Source: Sphingobacteriales bacterium TSM_CSM (GTDB taxonomy: Bacteria > Bacteroidota > Bacteroidia > Chitinophagales > UBA2359). From it: a DNA stretch of 64,000 bases. The position numbers and the translations under genes were made by a program. Location: assembly GCA_002212725.1 (NCBI GenBank), contig MTCR01000097.1, positions 24,670-88,669 on the forward strand, given 5' to 3'. Each line of letters opens with the position of its first letter. Position 1 is the first letter of the stretch. This document shows positions 19,265-28,118 of the stretch, in pieces. Below the pieces are notes generated by a model. That model saw nothing but the letters and a program-made list of their open reading frames with translations. It was not told the origin of the DNA and did not search any database.

Positions 19265-21220
19265 ATGAGAAATATCTCTGTTTCCTTTCTTTTACTCGCC
19301 TGTTGTCTGCAAGGGCTGATTGCCCAAACACCCACCTGGAGCGAGCATATAGCGCCCATTCTGTACACCAATTGCACCAAGTGTCATCATAATGGCGGAA
19401 TTGCCCCGTTTTCGCTGCTTACCTACGCCGATGCCTATGACCACCAATATATGATTGCCATAGAAACCGCAGAAAAACACATGCCTCCTTGGCCGCCCGA
19501 TAAACAGTATGTGCATTATACCGATGAAAGAGTACTTTGCGATGACGAAATAGCTATTATACAACAATGGTTAGAGGGCGGAGCACCCGAAGGCGACCCG
19601 GCATTAGCGCCTGCGCCGCCGGTATATAATAACCAATCGGTTTTGGGAACCCCCGATTTATCGGTTACCATACCTAATTACACCGTTCAACTCACAACTG
19701 ACGAATACCGGTGTTTTGCCATACCCTCCAACCTGTTGCAAAACCGCTACATTACCGCCATAGAAGTTGTGCCGGGCAACCCCGAAATTGTACACCACGT
19801 ATTGGTGTTTTACGATACATCGGGCGATTGCGCCGGCCTCGACGCTGCCGACCCCTTGCCGGGCTATGCCGGTTTTGGCGGCGTAGGTTCCAATTCGGCG
19901 GTACTCATCGGGCTTTGGGCACCGGGCGCTTTGCCCTATTACTATCCGTCGGGCATGGGGTCAAATCTTCCGGCAAACAGCTATATTGTTTTGCAGGTAC
20001 ACTATCCCGCAGGCAGCCAGGGAAATCAAGACAACACCACCGTAAACTTTAAACTCAGCAATGCGCCCGGCACCCGAAATGCTTCCATAGCGCCGGTGCT
20101 CAACCACACTACCTCCCTCACCAACGGGCCGCTGGTAATACCCGCAAATACGGTTAAAACTTTTTATGCCTCTTTTAACGTGCCATTTAATGCCACCATA
20201 TTAAGTGTAGCGCCGCACATGCACCTCGTCGGAACCAGTATTAAATCCTATGCCGTTACCCCAACGCAAGACACCATTCCGCTTATAGATATACCGCATT
20301 GGGATTTTCACTGGCAGGGGCAATACACCTTTACCAAAGCCATAAAAATACCCGCCGGCAGCGTGCTGAAAGCCGAAGCTGTGTACGATAATACTATTGC
20401 CAATCCGCACAACCCCAACAATCCGCCTCAACCCGTATCTGCCGGTGAAGCTACCACCGACGAAATGATGCTGGTATTTTTTACCTACCTCTCTTACCAA
20501 ACCGGCGATGAAAACATTGTACTCGATACCAATGCCGACAACCATAGTTGCGGGGTAAAAACGCAGGCAAAACTCTACCTCGAAGGCCCCTATAACGGCA
20601 TTCAAATGTCGGGGTCATTGGGTAGTTTCCCGGCAGTGCTTCCCGATGCGCAGCCCTTTAACAGCCAACCTTGGAACTATGCCGGCACCGAAATAACCGG
20701 CAACACCGTAAACACCTCCAATATTGCCGATTGGGTACTGCTGGAACTGCGCCGCAATACCGATTTAACCGCCGGTGATTACACCGTTGCCCGAAAAGCT
20801 GCGTTTTTATATAAAGACGGCACCCTGCACGACCCCGACGGCACAGACGGCGTTACTTTTGACGTAAACACGCTTAATGCCAACTACTACCTTGCCGTAT
20901 TACCCCGCGGACACCTGGGCGTTTTAAGCGCCTCACCCATTGCATTGCCAAATGCTACCCCCTACAATTTTACCACCAATGCAAATGCCGCCTATGGCAA
21001 CAACCAACTCAAAAACATTGGCGGAAAGTTTTGCCTGCCTGCCGGCGATACTGATGGCAACGGAATTATTAACTATGCCGATGTAAACGCATGGATTGCC
21101 GCACAGGCCACAGGCGTTTTTGCTTTGCCCGATGTAAATAAAGACAAAAACGTAAATGCCGCCGATTTTAACCTCCTGCAACCAAATCTGGGAAACATTG
21201 GCATAATTCAGGTTCGTTAA
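19265..21220 (+). CDS. Cytochrome c-type copper type II monooxygenase-like protein with dockerin-like tail
   Basis: A 651-aa exported protein with three parts. After a signal peptide (ends LIAQ) comes a c-type heme domain with CTKCH (37-41) and MPPWPP (73-78, likely Met ligand). A copper type II ascorbate-dependent monooxygenase (PHM/DBM) domain follows: His177-His178 (IVHHVLVF) and His246 (VHYP) fit the CuH site; His318-x-His320 (HMHLVG) and Met401 or Met402 (EMML) fit the CuM site. The last 55 residues hold two EF-hand-like dockerin segments (DTDGNGIINYADVNAW, DVNKDKNVNAADFNLL). It probably hydroxylates an unknown organic substrate outside the cytoplasm, the heme acting as electron donor. 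Confidence 0.8.
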   Translation: MRNISVSFLLLACCLQGLIAQTPTWSEHIAPILYTNCTKCHHNGGIAPFSLLTYADAYDHQYMIAIETAEKHMPPWPPDKQYVHYTDERVLCDDEIAIIQQWLEGGAPEGDPALAPAPPVYNNQSVLGTPDLSVTIPNYTVQLTTDEYRCFAIPSNLLQNRYITAIEVVPGNPEIVHHVLVFYDTSGDCAGLDAADPLPGYAGFGGVGSNSAVLIGLWAPGALPYYYPSGMGSNLPANSYIVLQVHYPAGSQGNQDNTTVNFKLSNAPGTRNASIAPVLNHTTSLTNGPLVIPANTVKTFYASFNVPFNATILSVAPHMHLVGTSIKSYAVTPTQDTIPLIDIPHWDFHWQGQYTFTKAIKIPAGSVLKAEAVYDNTIANPHNPNNPPQPVSAGEATTDEMMLVFFTYLSYQTGDENIVLDTNADNHSCGVKTQAKLYLEGPYNGIQMSGSLGSFPAVLPDAQPFNSQPWNYAGTEITGNTVNTSNIADWVLLELRRNTDLTAGDYTVARKAAFLYKDGTLHDPDGTDGVTFDVNTLNANYYLAVLPRGHLGVLSASPIALPNATPYNFTTNANAAYGNNQLKNIGGKFCLPAGDTDGNGIINYADVNAWIAAQATGVFALPDVNKDKNVNAADFNLLQPNLGNIGIIQVR

Positions 21221-21271
21221 AAAACAGCGCTTTTTTGCTCATTAATAAATACTAAAATCACAACCCAAATC

Positions 21272-21553
21272 ATGAAAATTGTTATTACCAATGCTGAGGA
21301 AGCAGATATGCCACAGGAAATGGCAGATAACTGTTGCCAACTTATTGCATGGCGAATTCAAAAACTTTATTTCCTTTTACCCAACATTGGCGATGAAATA
21401 ACTATACTCTACTCAGAAAAAGACCCTTTGCAAACAACTGATTTGGTTGATGATAATGCTTATTTTATCGATTTTGAGGTGATGAGCGTAGAAAGTGTAG
21501 CGGGACAAACCAATACCGATAACGCTACTGTTTACGTGGAACTTGCTTTTTAA
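21272..21553 (+). CDS. Small hypothetical protein
   Basis: A 93-aa acidic cytosolic protein of unknown function, beginning MKIVITNAEEADMPQEMAD, with no signal, membrane segment or metal motif apart from a CC pair at residues 21-22. It starts 51 bp after the copper monooxygenase stop, in the same direction, and may be co-transcribed. Normal amino-acid composition and a clean ATG support it as a gene; no family was recognised. Confidence 0.55.
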   Translation: MKIVITNAEEADMPQEMADNCCQLIAWRIQKLYFLLPNIGDEITILYSEKDPLQTTDLVDDNAYFIDFEVMSVESVAGQTNTDNATVYVELAF

Positions 21554-21665
21554 TGCTGTTTTGCAACTCACAAACTCCATGTAAAACTCCTTGTCCCTAT
21601 ACAGCAAGAGAGTAAAAAAAATTCTTTTTTTAGCGCTTTTATAGCCATTTTAGAGAATTAATGTT

Positions 21666-21673
21666 TTACTTTG
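21666..21673 (+). promoter_or_regulatory. Candidate -7 box of the TonB receptor gene
   Basis: TTACTTTG differs from TAnnTTTG at one position. It places the start site near 21680, directly before the inverted repeat at 21681-21697. No good -33 TTTG is seen. Confidence 0.4.
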
Positions 21674-21680
21674 CATCTTG

Positions 21681-21697
21681 TTTAGATTTAGTCTAAT
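21681..21697 (+). promoter_or_regulatory. Candidate iron-regulator operator (TonB receptor)
   Basis: TTTAGATTTAGTCTAAT is an inverted repeat with TTAGA/TCTAA arms and a 5-bp spacer, between the -7 box and the ATG at 21711. The same 17-bp layout, with TTTA/TAAA outer arms, occurs upstream of feoA (27941-27957). The form resembles DtxR/Fur-family boxes; a repressor bound here would block initiation. Confidence 0.45.
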
Positions 21698-21710
21698 TAA
21701 ATAAAGAGCA

Positions 21711-24197
21711 ATGAAAGGCATTTTTTTTGAAATTCTGACTTACAAAAGTAGATTATTTTTTTTACCCATGTTGCTTTGTTTGCACAGTGTATCTAACATG
21801 GCACAACAACAAACCGGCAGCCTGGAGGGCAAGGTTCATAGCCAAACTGGCGTTGGTTTAACGGGAGTTACTGTTACCCTGCAAAACAAAGGCACAGTTA
21901 CCGACAGTTTGGGCAATTTCAATTTTTTGGGGCTAACACCCGGCAGATACACCTTGGCGCTAAGCGCCGTTACCATAGAACCTTTGGTACAAACGGTGGT
22001 TATTAAACCGGCAGAAACCACCCGCATACGCATTACCGCCATCGGGCGCAATGAGCAGTTAAAAGAAATTGAAATACGCGGATACAGAAATCAAACCCGG
22101 TTAAATTATCTTAACGAGGTGCAGAACAACGCCCTGTATGCCGGTAAAAAAACCGAGGCAATTCAGCCATCGGAGTTAACGGTAAACCTGGCCATTAACC
22201 CTGCACGGCAACTGTTTGCCAAAACACCCGGCATATCGGTATGGGAAAACGACGGTTCGGGCATTCAAACAGGCATTGCTTCAAGGGGTTTAAGCCCCAA
22301 CCGTTCATGGGAGTTTAACGTAAGGCAAAATGGCTATGATATTTCGCCCGATGTATTTGGGTATCCCGAGGCTTATTACTCACCACCGTCAGAAGCCGTG
22401 GAGCAAATACAGGTAGTACGCGGCGCGGCAAGTCTGCAATATGGGCCGCAATTTGGCGGGCTGTTGAATTACCAACTTAAAAAGGGCAGTGCGGTAAAAC
22501 CGGTTTCGGCAGAAACACGCAATACAGTGGGCAGCAACGGCTTGTTTAACTCCTTTACCCTCTTGGGCGGTACGCGCGGCAAGTTGCAGTACACAACCTG
22601 GTTTCACCACCGCAGCGCTAATGGCTGGCGCCAAAACAGCCGCTACCATATTAATACCGGTCATGTAAACCTCAATTATGAAGTTTCGGAAAAGGTAACT
22701 GTTGGCGCAGAATATACCCGGATGGAATACCTGAGCCAGCAGCCCGGCGGCTTAACCGACTCACTTTTTAAACAAAACAGCCGCCAAAGTTTACGCGCCC
22801 GAAATTGGTTTAGCGCACCATGGAACGTTGCCAACCTGTATGCCGATATAACTTATGGGAAAAATAGCAATAAAATGCGCATTAATGTATTCGGGCTTGA
22901 CGCGGCGCGCAACAGTGCAGGCTTTGTAGCCCCCATTTCCCAGCCCGATACCATTTCTCTGCAAACCGGCAGCTATGCCCCAAGGCAAGTTGACCGCGAC
23001 CACTACCAAACCGGCGGCGCTGAGTTGCGCACTATTACCCATTATAACCTGTGGCAGCAAACCCATACCTTGGCGGCAGGCATCCGGTTTTCTAAGGCAA
23101 ACACCCGCCGCCGGCAATTAGGCAATGGCTCTGCCGGCACAGATATGGATATTGCCCTCCAAGGGGGCGATTTTGCCCGCGACCTTCGGTTTAATACCCG
23201 TAACATTGCCGTTTTTGCCGAAAACCTGTTCAACATAACCCCCAAACTTTCTGTAACACCGGGTGTAAGAATAGAAAATATTGTTTCCGGCGCATCGGGC
23301 AGGTTAAAATTTAATGCCGATGGTTCTGAAAACCGTATAAACGATATTACCCAAACCCGAAATTTAGTGCTATTGGGCATCGGAACCCAATTTAAAGCCA
23401 TTAGCGAGTTGACTTTTTATGGCAATATTTCGCAAAACTACCGCCCGGTTTTATATTCCGATTTAACGCCGCCTGCCAATACAGATGTAATTGACCCCAA
23501 TTTGCAAGACGCATCGGGTTTTAATGCCGATGCAGGCATCAGGGGCAAGGCCGGCAATTACCTCAGCTATGATATAAGTGGTTTTTTTATACGCTACCAT
23601 AACCGTATCGGCACACTTACCCGCTTGTGGCCCGATAGTTCGCGCTATCAGTTCCGGACCAACATAGGAACCGGCATTAGCCGGGGAGTAGAGGCTTATG
23701 CCGAGTTTGACCCCATTGCCGTCTTCGGAAAAACCGAACAGGCGGGCAGCTTGAATGTTTTTGCTTCGGTAGCGTTTATTCATGCAGTTTATACCAATTA
23801 CCTGACGGCAGTGTATAGCAACGGCACGTTGGTAGAGGGCAACCTTAAAAACAAACGCATTGAAAATGCACCGGGCTACATACACCGCTTTGGCCTTAAT
23901 TACCGCTACAAAGGCTTTGCCATAAACGGGCAACTAAGTATAACGGGTAAAACCTATGCCGATGCAGCCAACACCCAAACACCCTCTGCAAACGGGCAAA
24001 CAGGACTTATTCCGGCTTACCGGGTAATGGATGTTTCGGCCGAATATCATTTTGCCGTACATTACACCCTAAGCGCCGGCATTAATAACCTGGCCGATAC
24101 CCGTTATTTTACCCGAAGGGCGGGTGGCTATCCCGGCCCGGGACTGCTTCCGGCAGACGGGCGCACGGCATATGTGGCTTTTTTGCTAAAACTGTAA
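21711..24197 (+). CDS. TonB-dependent receptor, FecA-like
   Basis: An 828-aa outer-membrane receptor. After the signal peptide (ends SNMAQQ), residues about 35-115 are a carboxypeptidase-regulatory-like domain (GSLEGKVHSQTGVGLTGVTV), then the plug (GYPEAYYSPPSEAVEQIQVV, RGAASLQYGPQFGGLLNY) and a 22-strand barrel ending in an aromatic strand (TAYVAFLLKL). The plug sequence is closest in style to Fe(III)-dicitrate receptors. The ligand is not certain, but the upstream inverted repeat shared with feoA supports iron uptake. No FecIR-type sigma/anti-sigma pair is adjacent. A 158-bp gap separates it from the small ORF upstream. Confidence 0.88.
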   Translation: MKGIFFEILTYKSRLFFLPMLLCLHSVSNMAQQQTGSLEGKVHSQTGVGLTGVTVTLQNKGTVTDSLGNFNFLGLTPGRYTLALSAVTIEPLVQTVVIKPAETTRIRITAIGRNEQLKEIEIRGYRNQTRLNYLNEVQNNALYAGKKTEAIQPSELTVNLAINPARQLFAKTPGISVWENDGSGIQTGIASRGLSPNRSWEFNVRQNGYDISPDVFGYPEAYYSPPSEAVEQIQVVRGAASLQYGPQFGGLLNYQLKKGSAVKPVSAETRNTVGSNGLFNSFTLLGGTRGKLQYTTWFHHRSANGWRQNSRYHINTGHVNLNYEVSEKVTVGAEYTRMEYLSQQPGGLTDSLFKQNSRQSLRARNWFSAPWNVANLYADITYGKNSNKMRINVFGLDAARNSAGFVAPISQPDTISLQTGSYAPRQVDRDHYQTGGAELRTITHYNLWQQTHTLAAGIRFSKANTRRRQLGNGSAGTDMDIALQGGDFARDLRFNTRNIAVFAENLFNITPKLSVTPGVRIENIVSGASGRLKFNADGSENRINDITQTRNLVLLGIGTQFKAISELTFYGNISQNYRPVLYSDLTPPANTDVIDPNLQDASGFNADAGIRGKAGNYLSYDISGFFIRYHNRIGTLTRLWPDSSRYQFRTNIGTGISRGVEAYAEFDPIAVFGKTEQAGSLNVFASVAFIHAVYTNYLTAVYSNGTLVEGNLKNKRIENAPGYIHRFGLNYRYKGFAINGQLSITGKTYADAANTQTPSANGQTGLIPAYRVMDVSAEYHFAVHYTLSAGINNLADTRYFTRRAGGYPGPGLLPADGRTAYVAFLLKL

Positions 24198-24282
24198 CAC
24201 CCCAAATCTGCCCGCAGGTAAAACCCCAAGGCTGCTTTGTTGTTCTTATGTTGAAATTTGCTGCAAGCCACCTTTGTACACT

Positions 24283-25572
24283 ATGCTTACTAAAGCAATA
24301 TACTTTGTTTTTATTTACCTCTACGGAGCGGCTGTTCACTTTGCTGCATTCTTTAATCATAAAGCAGCAAAGTGGGTGGCCGGGCGCAAAAACCTTTGGA
24401 ACCAAATAAACATTGCACTGCCCGGCATGGCAGGAAAAAAACGGGTTTGGGTACATTGTGCCTCTTTGGGCGAGTTTGAACAAGGTCGCCCCGTAATAGA
24501 AGCCATAAAGAAGCAATATCCCGATGTACTGATTTTGCTTACCTTTTTCTCTCCTTCGGGTTTTGAGGTAAGAAAAAACTACCCCTTTGCCAATGCGGTA
24601 TGGTATCTTCCTGCCGATACGCCCGGCAATGCCCGCCGTTTTGTGGAAATGGTAAACCCGAATTTGGTTATTTTTGTGAAGTATGAGTTTTGGTTTAACT
24701 ACCTGCAGGTATTGCAAACTAAAAAAGTGCCCGTGTTTCTTATTTCTGCCGTTTTTAGGCCGGAACAATTTTTTTTCAGGTGGTATGGTGCGGGTTTTAG
24801 AAAAATGCTGGAAACATACCATACTATATATGTTCAAAATGTTAAATCTGAACAATTGTTGCAACATGCCAAAGGTTTACTGGTTAAAACAGCCGTTGCG
24901 CCCGATACCCGTTTTGACCGTGTGCAGGCCGCTGCTTTGGAAGCAAAACCGGTTGCAACAGTTGAGCAGTTTGCTGCAGGCAGGCAACTGTTTATATGCG
25001 GCAGCACCTGGCCCCGGGACGAGCAATTGCTTGCCCGGTTTATACAACAAGCCCCCTGCGAAGTAGCATTTGTAATAGCGCCGCACCGTACAGGAAAGCA
25101 GCAGTTGGCGGAGTTGGTAAATACTTTAAACACAACAAGCAGCATATTGTATTCTGTTGCTGCAGAACAACCTGATTTTGCCCATGTTGCTTCGGGTTAC
25201 CGCGTTTTGATTATTGATAACATAGGAATGTTGCTGCATATATACCGGTATGGTTCATACGCCTACATTGGGGGCGGATTTGGTGCAGGTATTCACAATA
25301 TTCTGGAGGCGGCTGTTTTTGGATTGCCCTTGTTTTTTGGTCCGCGGTATGCCAAATTTAACGAAGCAGTACAACTTGTACAAGCAGGCGGGGCATTCAG
25401 GGTAAAAGATGCAGGGCAGCTGGTAAATTGTTTTAGGGCGTTGTATGGCAGTAAAGATGCGTACCAAAAGGCTTCGGCAGTGTGCCGCAATTATGTGGTG
25501 CAGCATACAGGCGGCACAACACTTATTTTACGAGGCCTGCACCCGTTTTTAACCGCTACTGAAACAGCCTGA
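24283..25572 (+). CDS. waaA: 3-deoxy-D-manno-octulosonic acid (Kdo) transferase
   Basis: A 429-aa inner-membrane-anchored GT30 glycosyltransferase that adds Kdo to lipid A precursor in LPS synthesis. The N-terminal hydrophobic segment (YFVFIYLYGAAVHFAAFF) is the membrane anchor. HCASLGEFEQGRPVI contains the conserved Gly-Glu of the family (the Glu is the catalytic base), FWFNYLQVL follows, and the C-terminal donor site reads YIGGGFGAGIHNILEAAVFGLPLFFG. The ATG at 24283 was chosen over a TTG at 24274. A near-match -7 box (CACCTTTG, 24269-24276) lies only 6 nt before it. The 3' end overlaps the convergent feoB end by 17 bp. Confidence 0.92.
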   Translation: MLTKAIYFVFIYLYGAAVHFAAFFNHKAAKWVAGRKNLWNQINIALPGMAGKKRVWVHCASLGEFEQGRPVIEAIKKQYPDVLILLTFFSPSGFEVRKNYPFANAVWYLPADTPGNARRFVEMVNPNLVIFVKYEFWFNYLQVLQTKKVPVFLISAVFRPEQFFFRWYGAGFRKMLETYHTIYVQNVKSEQLLQHAKGLLVKTAVAPDTRFDRVQAAALEAKPVATVEQFAAGRQLFICGSTWPRDEQLLARFIQQAPCEVAFVIAPHRTGKQQLAELVNTLNTTSSILYSVAAEQPDFAHVASGYRVLIIDNIGMLLHIYRYGSYAYIGGGFGAGIHNILEAAVFGLPLFFGPRYAKFNEAVQLVQAGGAFRVKDAGQLVNCFRALYGSKDAYQKASAVCRNYVVQHTGGTTLILRGLHPFLTATETA

Positions 25573-27661
25573 AAACGAGAAAGGAACATCCATAGGCCAA
25601 AATGGTCATATAGGCCAGTTGAATGAGCGCCCATTTCCATGAATTGGTTTCGCGTTTTACCACCGCCAAGGTACTCATGCACTGCATGGCAAAAATATAA
25701 AATACCAGCAGCGATAAGGTTCCTGCTGTGCTGAAAACAGGTTTGCCCGTATTGGGGTTTACCTCGGCCCGCATTTGGCTGCGCAAGCCGTGTTCATCGC
25801 TGCCGCCTACGCTGTAGATAGTGGCCATAGTGCCCACAAACACCTCGCGGGCGGCAAAGGAGGTGAGCAGGGCTATGCCAATTTTCCAGTCAAAGCCAAT
25901 AGGGCTTATTGCGGGTTCAATTATTTTACCCAAATGCCCCACCCATGAGTTTTCGAGGCGTGCTTCGGCAATTTTGGCTTCCAGCAGAGCGGTGTCGGTT
26001 GGTTGGGTAAACTGAGCCTTTACCCGGTTTTCGGCCTCCTGCATTTTACTTCCGGGACCAAAGTTAGACAACCCCCACAAAAGAAAAGAAATGATAAGAA
26101 TAATTTTTCCGGCTTCGGCAATAAAGACCTTCACCTTTTGCCATGCGCCCAACAGCAGGTTTTTCCAATGCGGAAGCCGGTAGGGCGGCAGTTCCAGCGC
26201 CAAAAAGCTAAGTTCGTGGCTGTTAATAAAGCGTTTCATTACCGCAGCCACTGCAAGGGCAGCCACCACGCCGGTAATATACAATGCCATCATCATTAAC
26301 CCCTGCGCATTAAACATGCCCACATGCCGGTTGGCCGGTATTAGCAGGGCAATTAAGATGGTATAAACCGGTATTCGGGCCGAGCAACTGATGAGTGGCG
26401 TAACCATAATGGTGAGCAGCCTTTCTTTGCTGTTGGTAATAGTTCTTGTTGCCATAACTGCCGGTACTGCACAGGCCATGCCCGAAAACAGTGAAATTAA
26501 ACTGCGCCCATTAAGTCCAAACCGGCGCATCAGATTATCGGACAGATATACTGCACGCGCCATATAACCGGTTTCTTCCAGTATTCCAATGAGCAGAAAC
26601 AGAATGGCAATTTGTGGCACAAACATTACAATGCCGCCAAGTCCGGCTACTAAGCCATCGGCAAGCAAGGAGGTGAAGAAACCATTGGGCAGATTGGCGT
26701 GTATAAAAGACTGGGTGGCGGCAAAAAACTGTTCAATCCAGTCCATAGGATAAGTGGCAAAGCTGAAAATAGCCTGAAAAATGGCAAACAAAAGGAAACA
26801 GAAAAATACCAACCCGAAAACAGGGTTGGTAATCCATTGGTCTAATTTTTGGCTCAGGTTATGGGGTTGGGCATTGGCGGGCGTGGTAATTTGAGCTATG
26901 AGGGGCACAATTTTGTCAAACCGTTGCATGGTATCGGCCACTTGTGTATGCAGGCTTTTAAATTGGTGTACCTTTACCAGTTCAAGCAATTGTTTTTGCT
27001 CTTCGGGCGCAAGAAAAGGCAGTCTTTCAACATGTTGCAGCAGCAGGGCAGCACCATATTGGTTGGTTATTTTAAAGGTGGTGCAAACCTTTTGAATCAA
27101 TTGTGCATTAATGCCGGCAACATTGGGTAAAAAGGCAGGCGCCGGCATAACGGGTGCGGTACAAAGCGCCTGTTTTACCGTTTCGAGTCCCTGTCCGGTT
27201 CTGCCGTTAATGGAAAAAACGGGCACACCCAGCAATTCTGAGAGTTTGGCGGTGTTAAGGCGGAGTTGTTTGGCTGCTTCCATGTCGGTCATGGTAAGGC
27301 CTATCACCAACGGGTAACCAAGGCAAATAAGTTGGGTGCAGAAAAGCAGGTGCCGCTCCAGGTTGGTGGCATCGGCAATGTATAGAATGGTATGCTTATC
27401 AGACAAAGCAGCAGGGTGCAGCAAGGTTTGCAGTACAATATACTCTTCGGCCGAAGTAGGGTGCAGGCTGTAGGCGCCGGGTAAATCTACCACATTCCAT
27501 GTTACGCCATTGGGCATTTGGGTGGTTCCCGATTTTTTTTCAACGGTAACCCCGCTGAAATTACCTACTTTCTGGTGCAGCCCGGTAAGGTGATTAAATA
27601 CCGACGTTTTGCCCGAATTGGGGTTGCCGGCAAGGTATAAAATATTAGATGTTGGTTGCAT
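25556..27661 (-). CDS. feoB: Ferrous iron transport protein B
   Basis: A 701-aa inner-membrane Fe(II) transporter. The N-terminal G domain has GNPNSGKTS (G1, residues 12-20), a switch region (VGNFSGVTVEKK) and VDLPGAYSL (G3), followed by a helical domain to about residue 270. The membrane part carries two Gate (nucleoside-recognition) domains with FLLIGILEETGYMARAVYL and GLNGRSLISLFSGMACAVPAVM. The G4 motif appears as GLTMTDM, unlike the usual NxxD, as in several Bacteroidota FeoBs. Length is typical. It starts 9 bp after feoA, so the two form an operon. Confidence 0.95.
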   Translation of the reverse strand: MQPTSNILYLAGNPNSGKTSVFNHLTGLHQKVGNFSGVTVEKKSGTTQMPNGVTWNVVDLPGAYSLHPTSAEEYIVLQTLLHPAALSDKHTILYIADATNLERHLLFCTQLICLGYPLVIGLTMTDMEAAKQLRLNTAKLSELLGVPVFSINGRTGQGLETVKQALCTAPVMPAPAFLPNVAGINAQLIQKVCTTFKITNQYGAALLLQHVERLPFLAPEEQKQLLELVKVHQFKSLHTQVADTMQRFDKIVPLIAQITTPANAQPHNLSQKLDQWITNPVFGLVFFCFLLFAIFQAIFSFATYPMDWIEQFFAATQSFIHANLPNGFFTSLLADGLVAGLGGIVMFVPQIAILFLLIGILEETGYMARAVYLSDNLMRRFGLNGRSLISLFSGMACAVPAVMATRTITNSKERLLTIMVTPLISCSARIPVYTILIALLIPANRHVGMFNAQGLMMMALYITGVVAALAVAAVMKRFINSHELSFLALELPPYRLPHWKNLLLGAWQKVKVFIAEAGKIILIISFLLWGLSNFGPGSKMQEAENRVKAQFTQPTDTALLEAKIAEARLENSWVGHLGKIIEPAISPIGFDWKIGIALLTSFAAREVFVGTMATIYSVGGSDEHGLRSQMRAEVNPNTGKPVFSTAGTLSLLVFYIFAMQCMSTLAVVKRETNSWKWALIQLAYMTILAYGCSFLVFRLFQ

Positions 27662-27670
27662 GAAGGTGGT

Positions 27671-27928
27671 TTACAGACTGCTATCATGGTGTACCGCAAT
27701 TTGTGCAGCTTCTTCGCGCCGGAGGGCAAAAAACTGGTTATCAATGCGCAGGTAAAGCGGATTGCCTCCCAACGTGCTGCGCACATAGGTTATTTGCTTA
27801 CCGGGCAAACAACCCATTTGCAGCAATTTTACACTTAATTCCGTTGTTGACAACGAATGAATAACGGCAGTTTCGCCCAATTGCAGCAAATCGGCAGTTT
27901 TGGTTTCTTGTTTGGCGGTGTTCTGCAT
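27671..27928 (-). CDS. feoA: Ferrous iron transport protein A
   Basis: An 85-aa cytosolic SH3-like protein that supports FeoB function. It shows LLQLGETAVIHSL, LLQMGCLPGKQITYV and PLYLRIDNQFFALRREEAAQI, the standard FeoA core. It is the first gene of the feoAB operon, with promoter and candidate iron box directly upstream. Confidence 0.9.
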   Translation of the reverse strand: MQNTAKQETKTADLLQLGETAVIHSLSTTELSVKLLQMGCLPGKQITYVRSTLGGNPLYLRIDNQFFALRREEAAQIAVHHDSSL

Positions 27929-27940
27929 GAAACGACTTTA

Positions 27941-27957
27941 TTTATACTCTGTCTAAA
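27941..27957 (-). promoter_or_regulatory. Candidate iron-regulator operator (feoAB)
   Basis: On the minus strand TTTAGACAGAGTATAAA; outer arms TTTA/TAAA with the same 17-bp length as the box before the TonB receptor. It begins 8 bp downstream of the -7 box, over or just after the start site. Confidence 0.45.
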
Positions 27958-27965
27958 TAACAAAA

Positions 27966-27996
27966 CAAAGGTACACTTGTTTCATGAAAAAGCAAT
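27966..27996 (-). promoter_or_regulatory. Promoter of feoAB
   Basis: On the minus strand ATTG (27996-27993), 19-nt spacer, TACCTTTG (27973-27966). The -7 box is perfect and the -33 box keeps the TTG core. Start site near 27959. Confidence 0.55.
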
Positions 27997-28118
27997 TAAT
28001 TTACCTCAATTTAACTTGCTTGCAGGTTTTGTGCCGGAACTACCCACTTGTTTTTTAGTTGTGCCCGCAAACAACTGTTCTGTTGGTTGTTTTTAACAGG
28101 AAAAGCAGCAACGGCGGT

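Noticed and set aside
25540..25580. Frameshift or fusion at the waaA-feoB junction
   Set aside because: The 17-bp overlap is between convergent complete genes with normal C-termini.
28069..28092. AAACAAC/GTTGTTT stem upstream of feoAB
   Set aside because: A 7-bp AT-rich stem lies in a gap with no plus-strand gene before it and no T-run on the minus strand.
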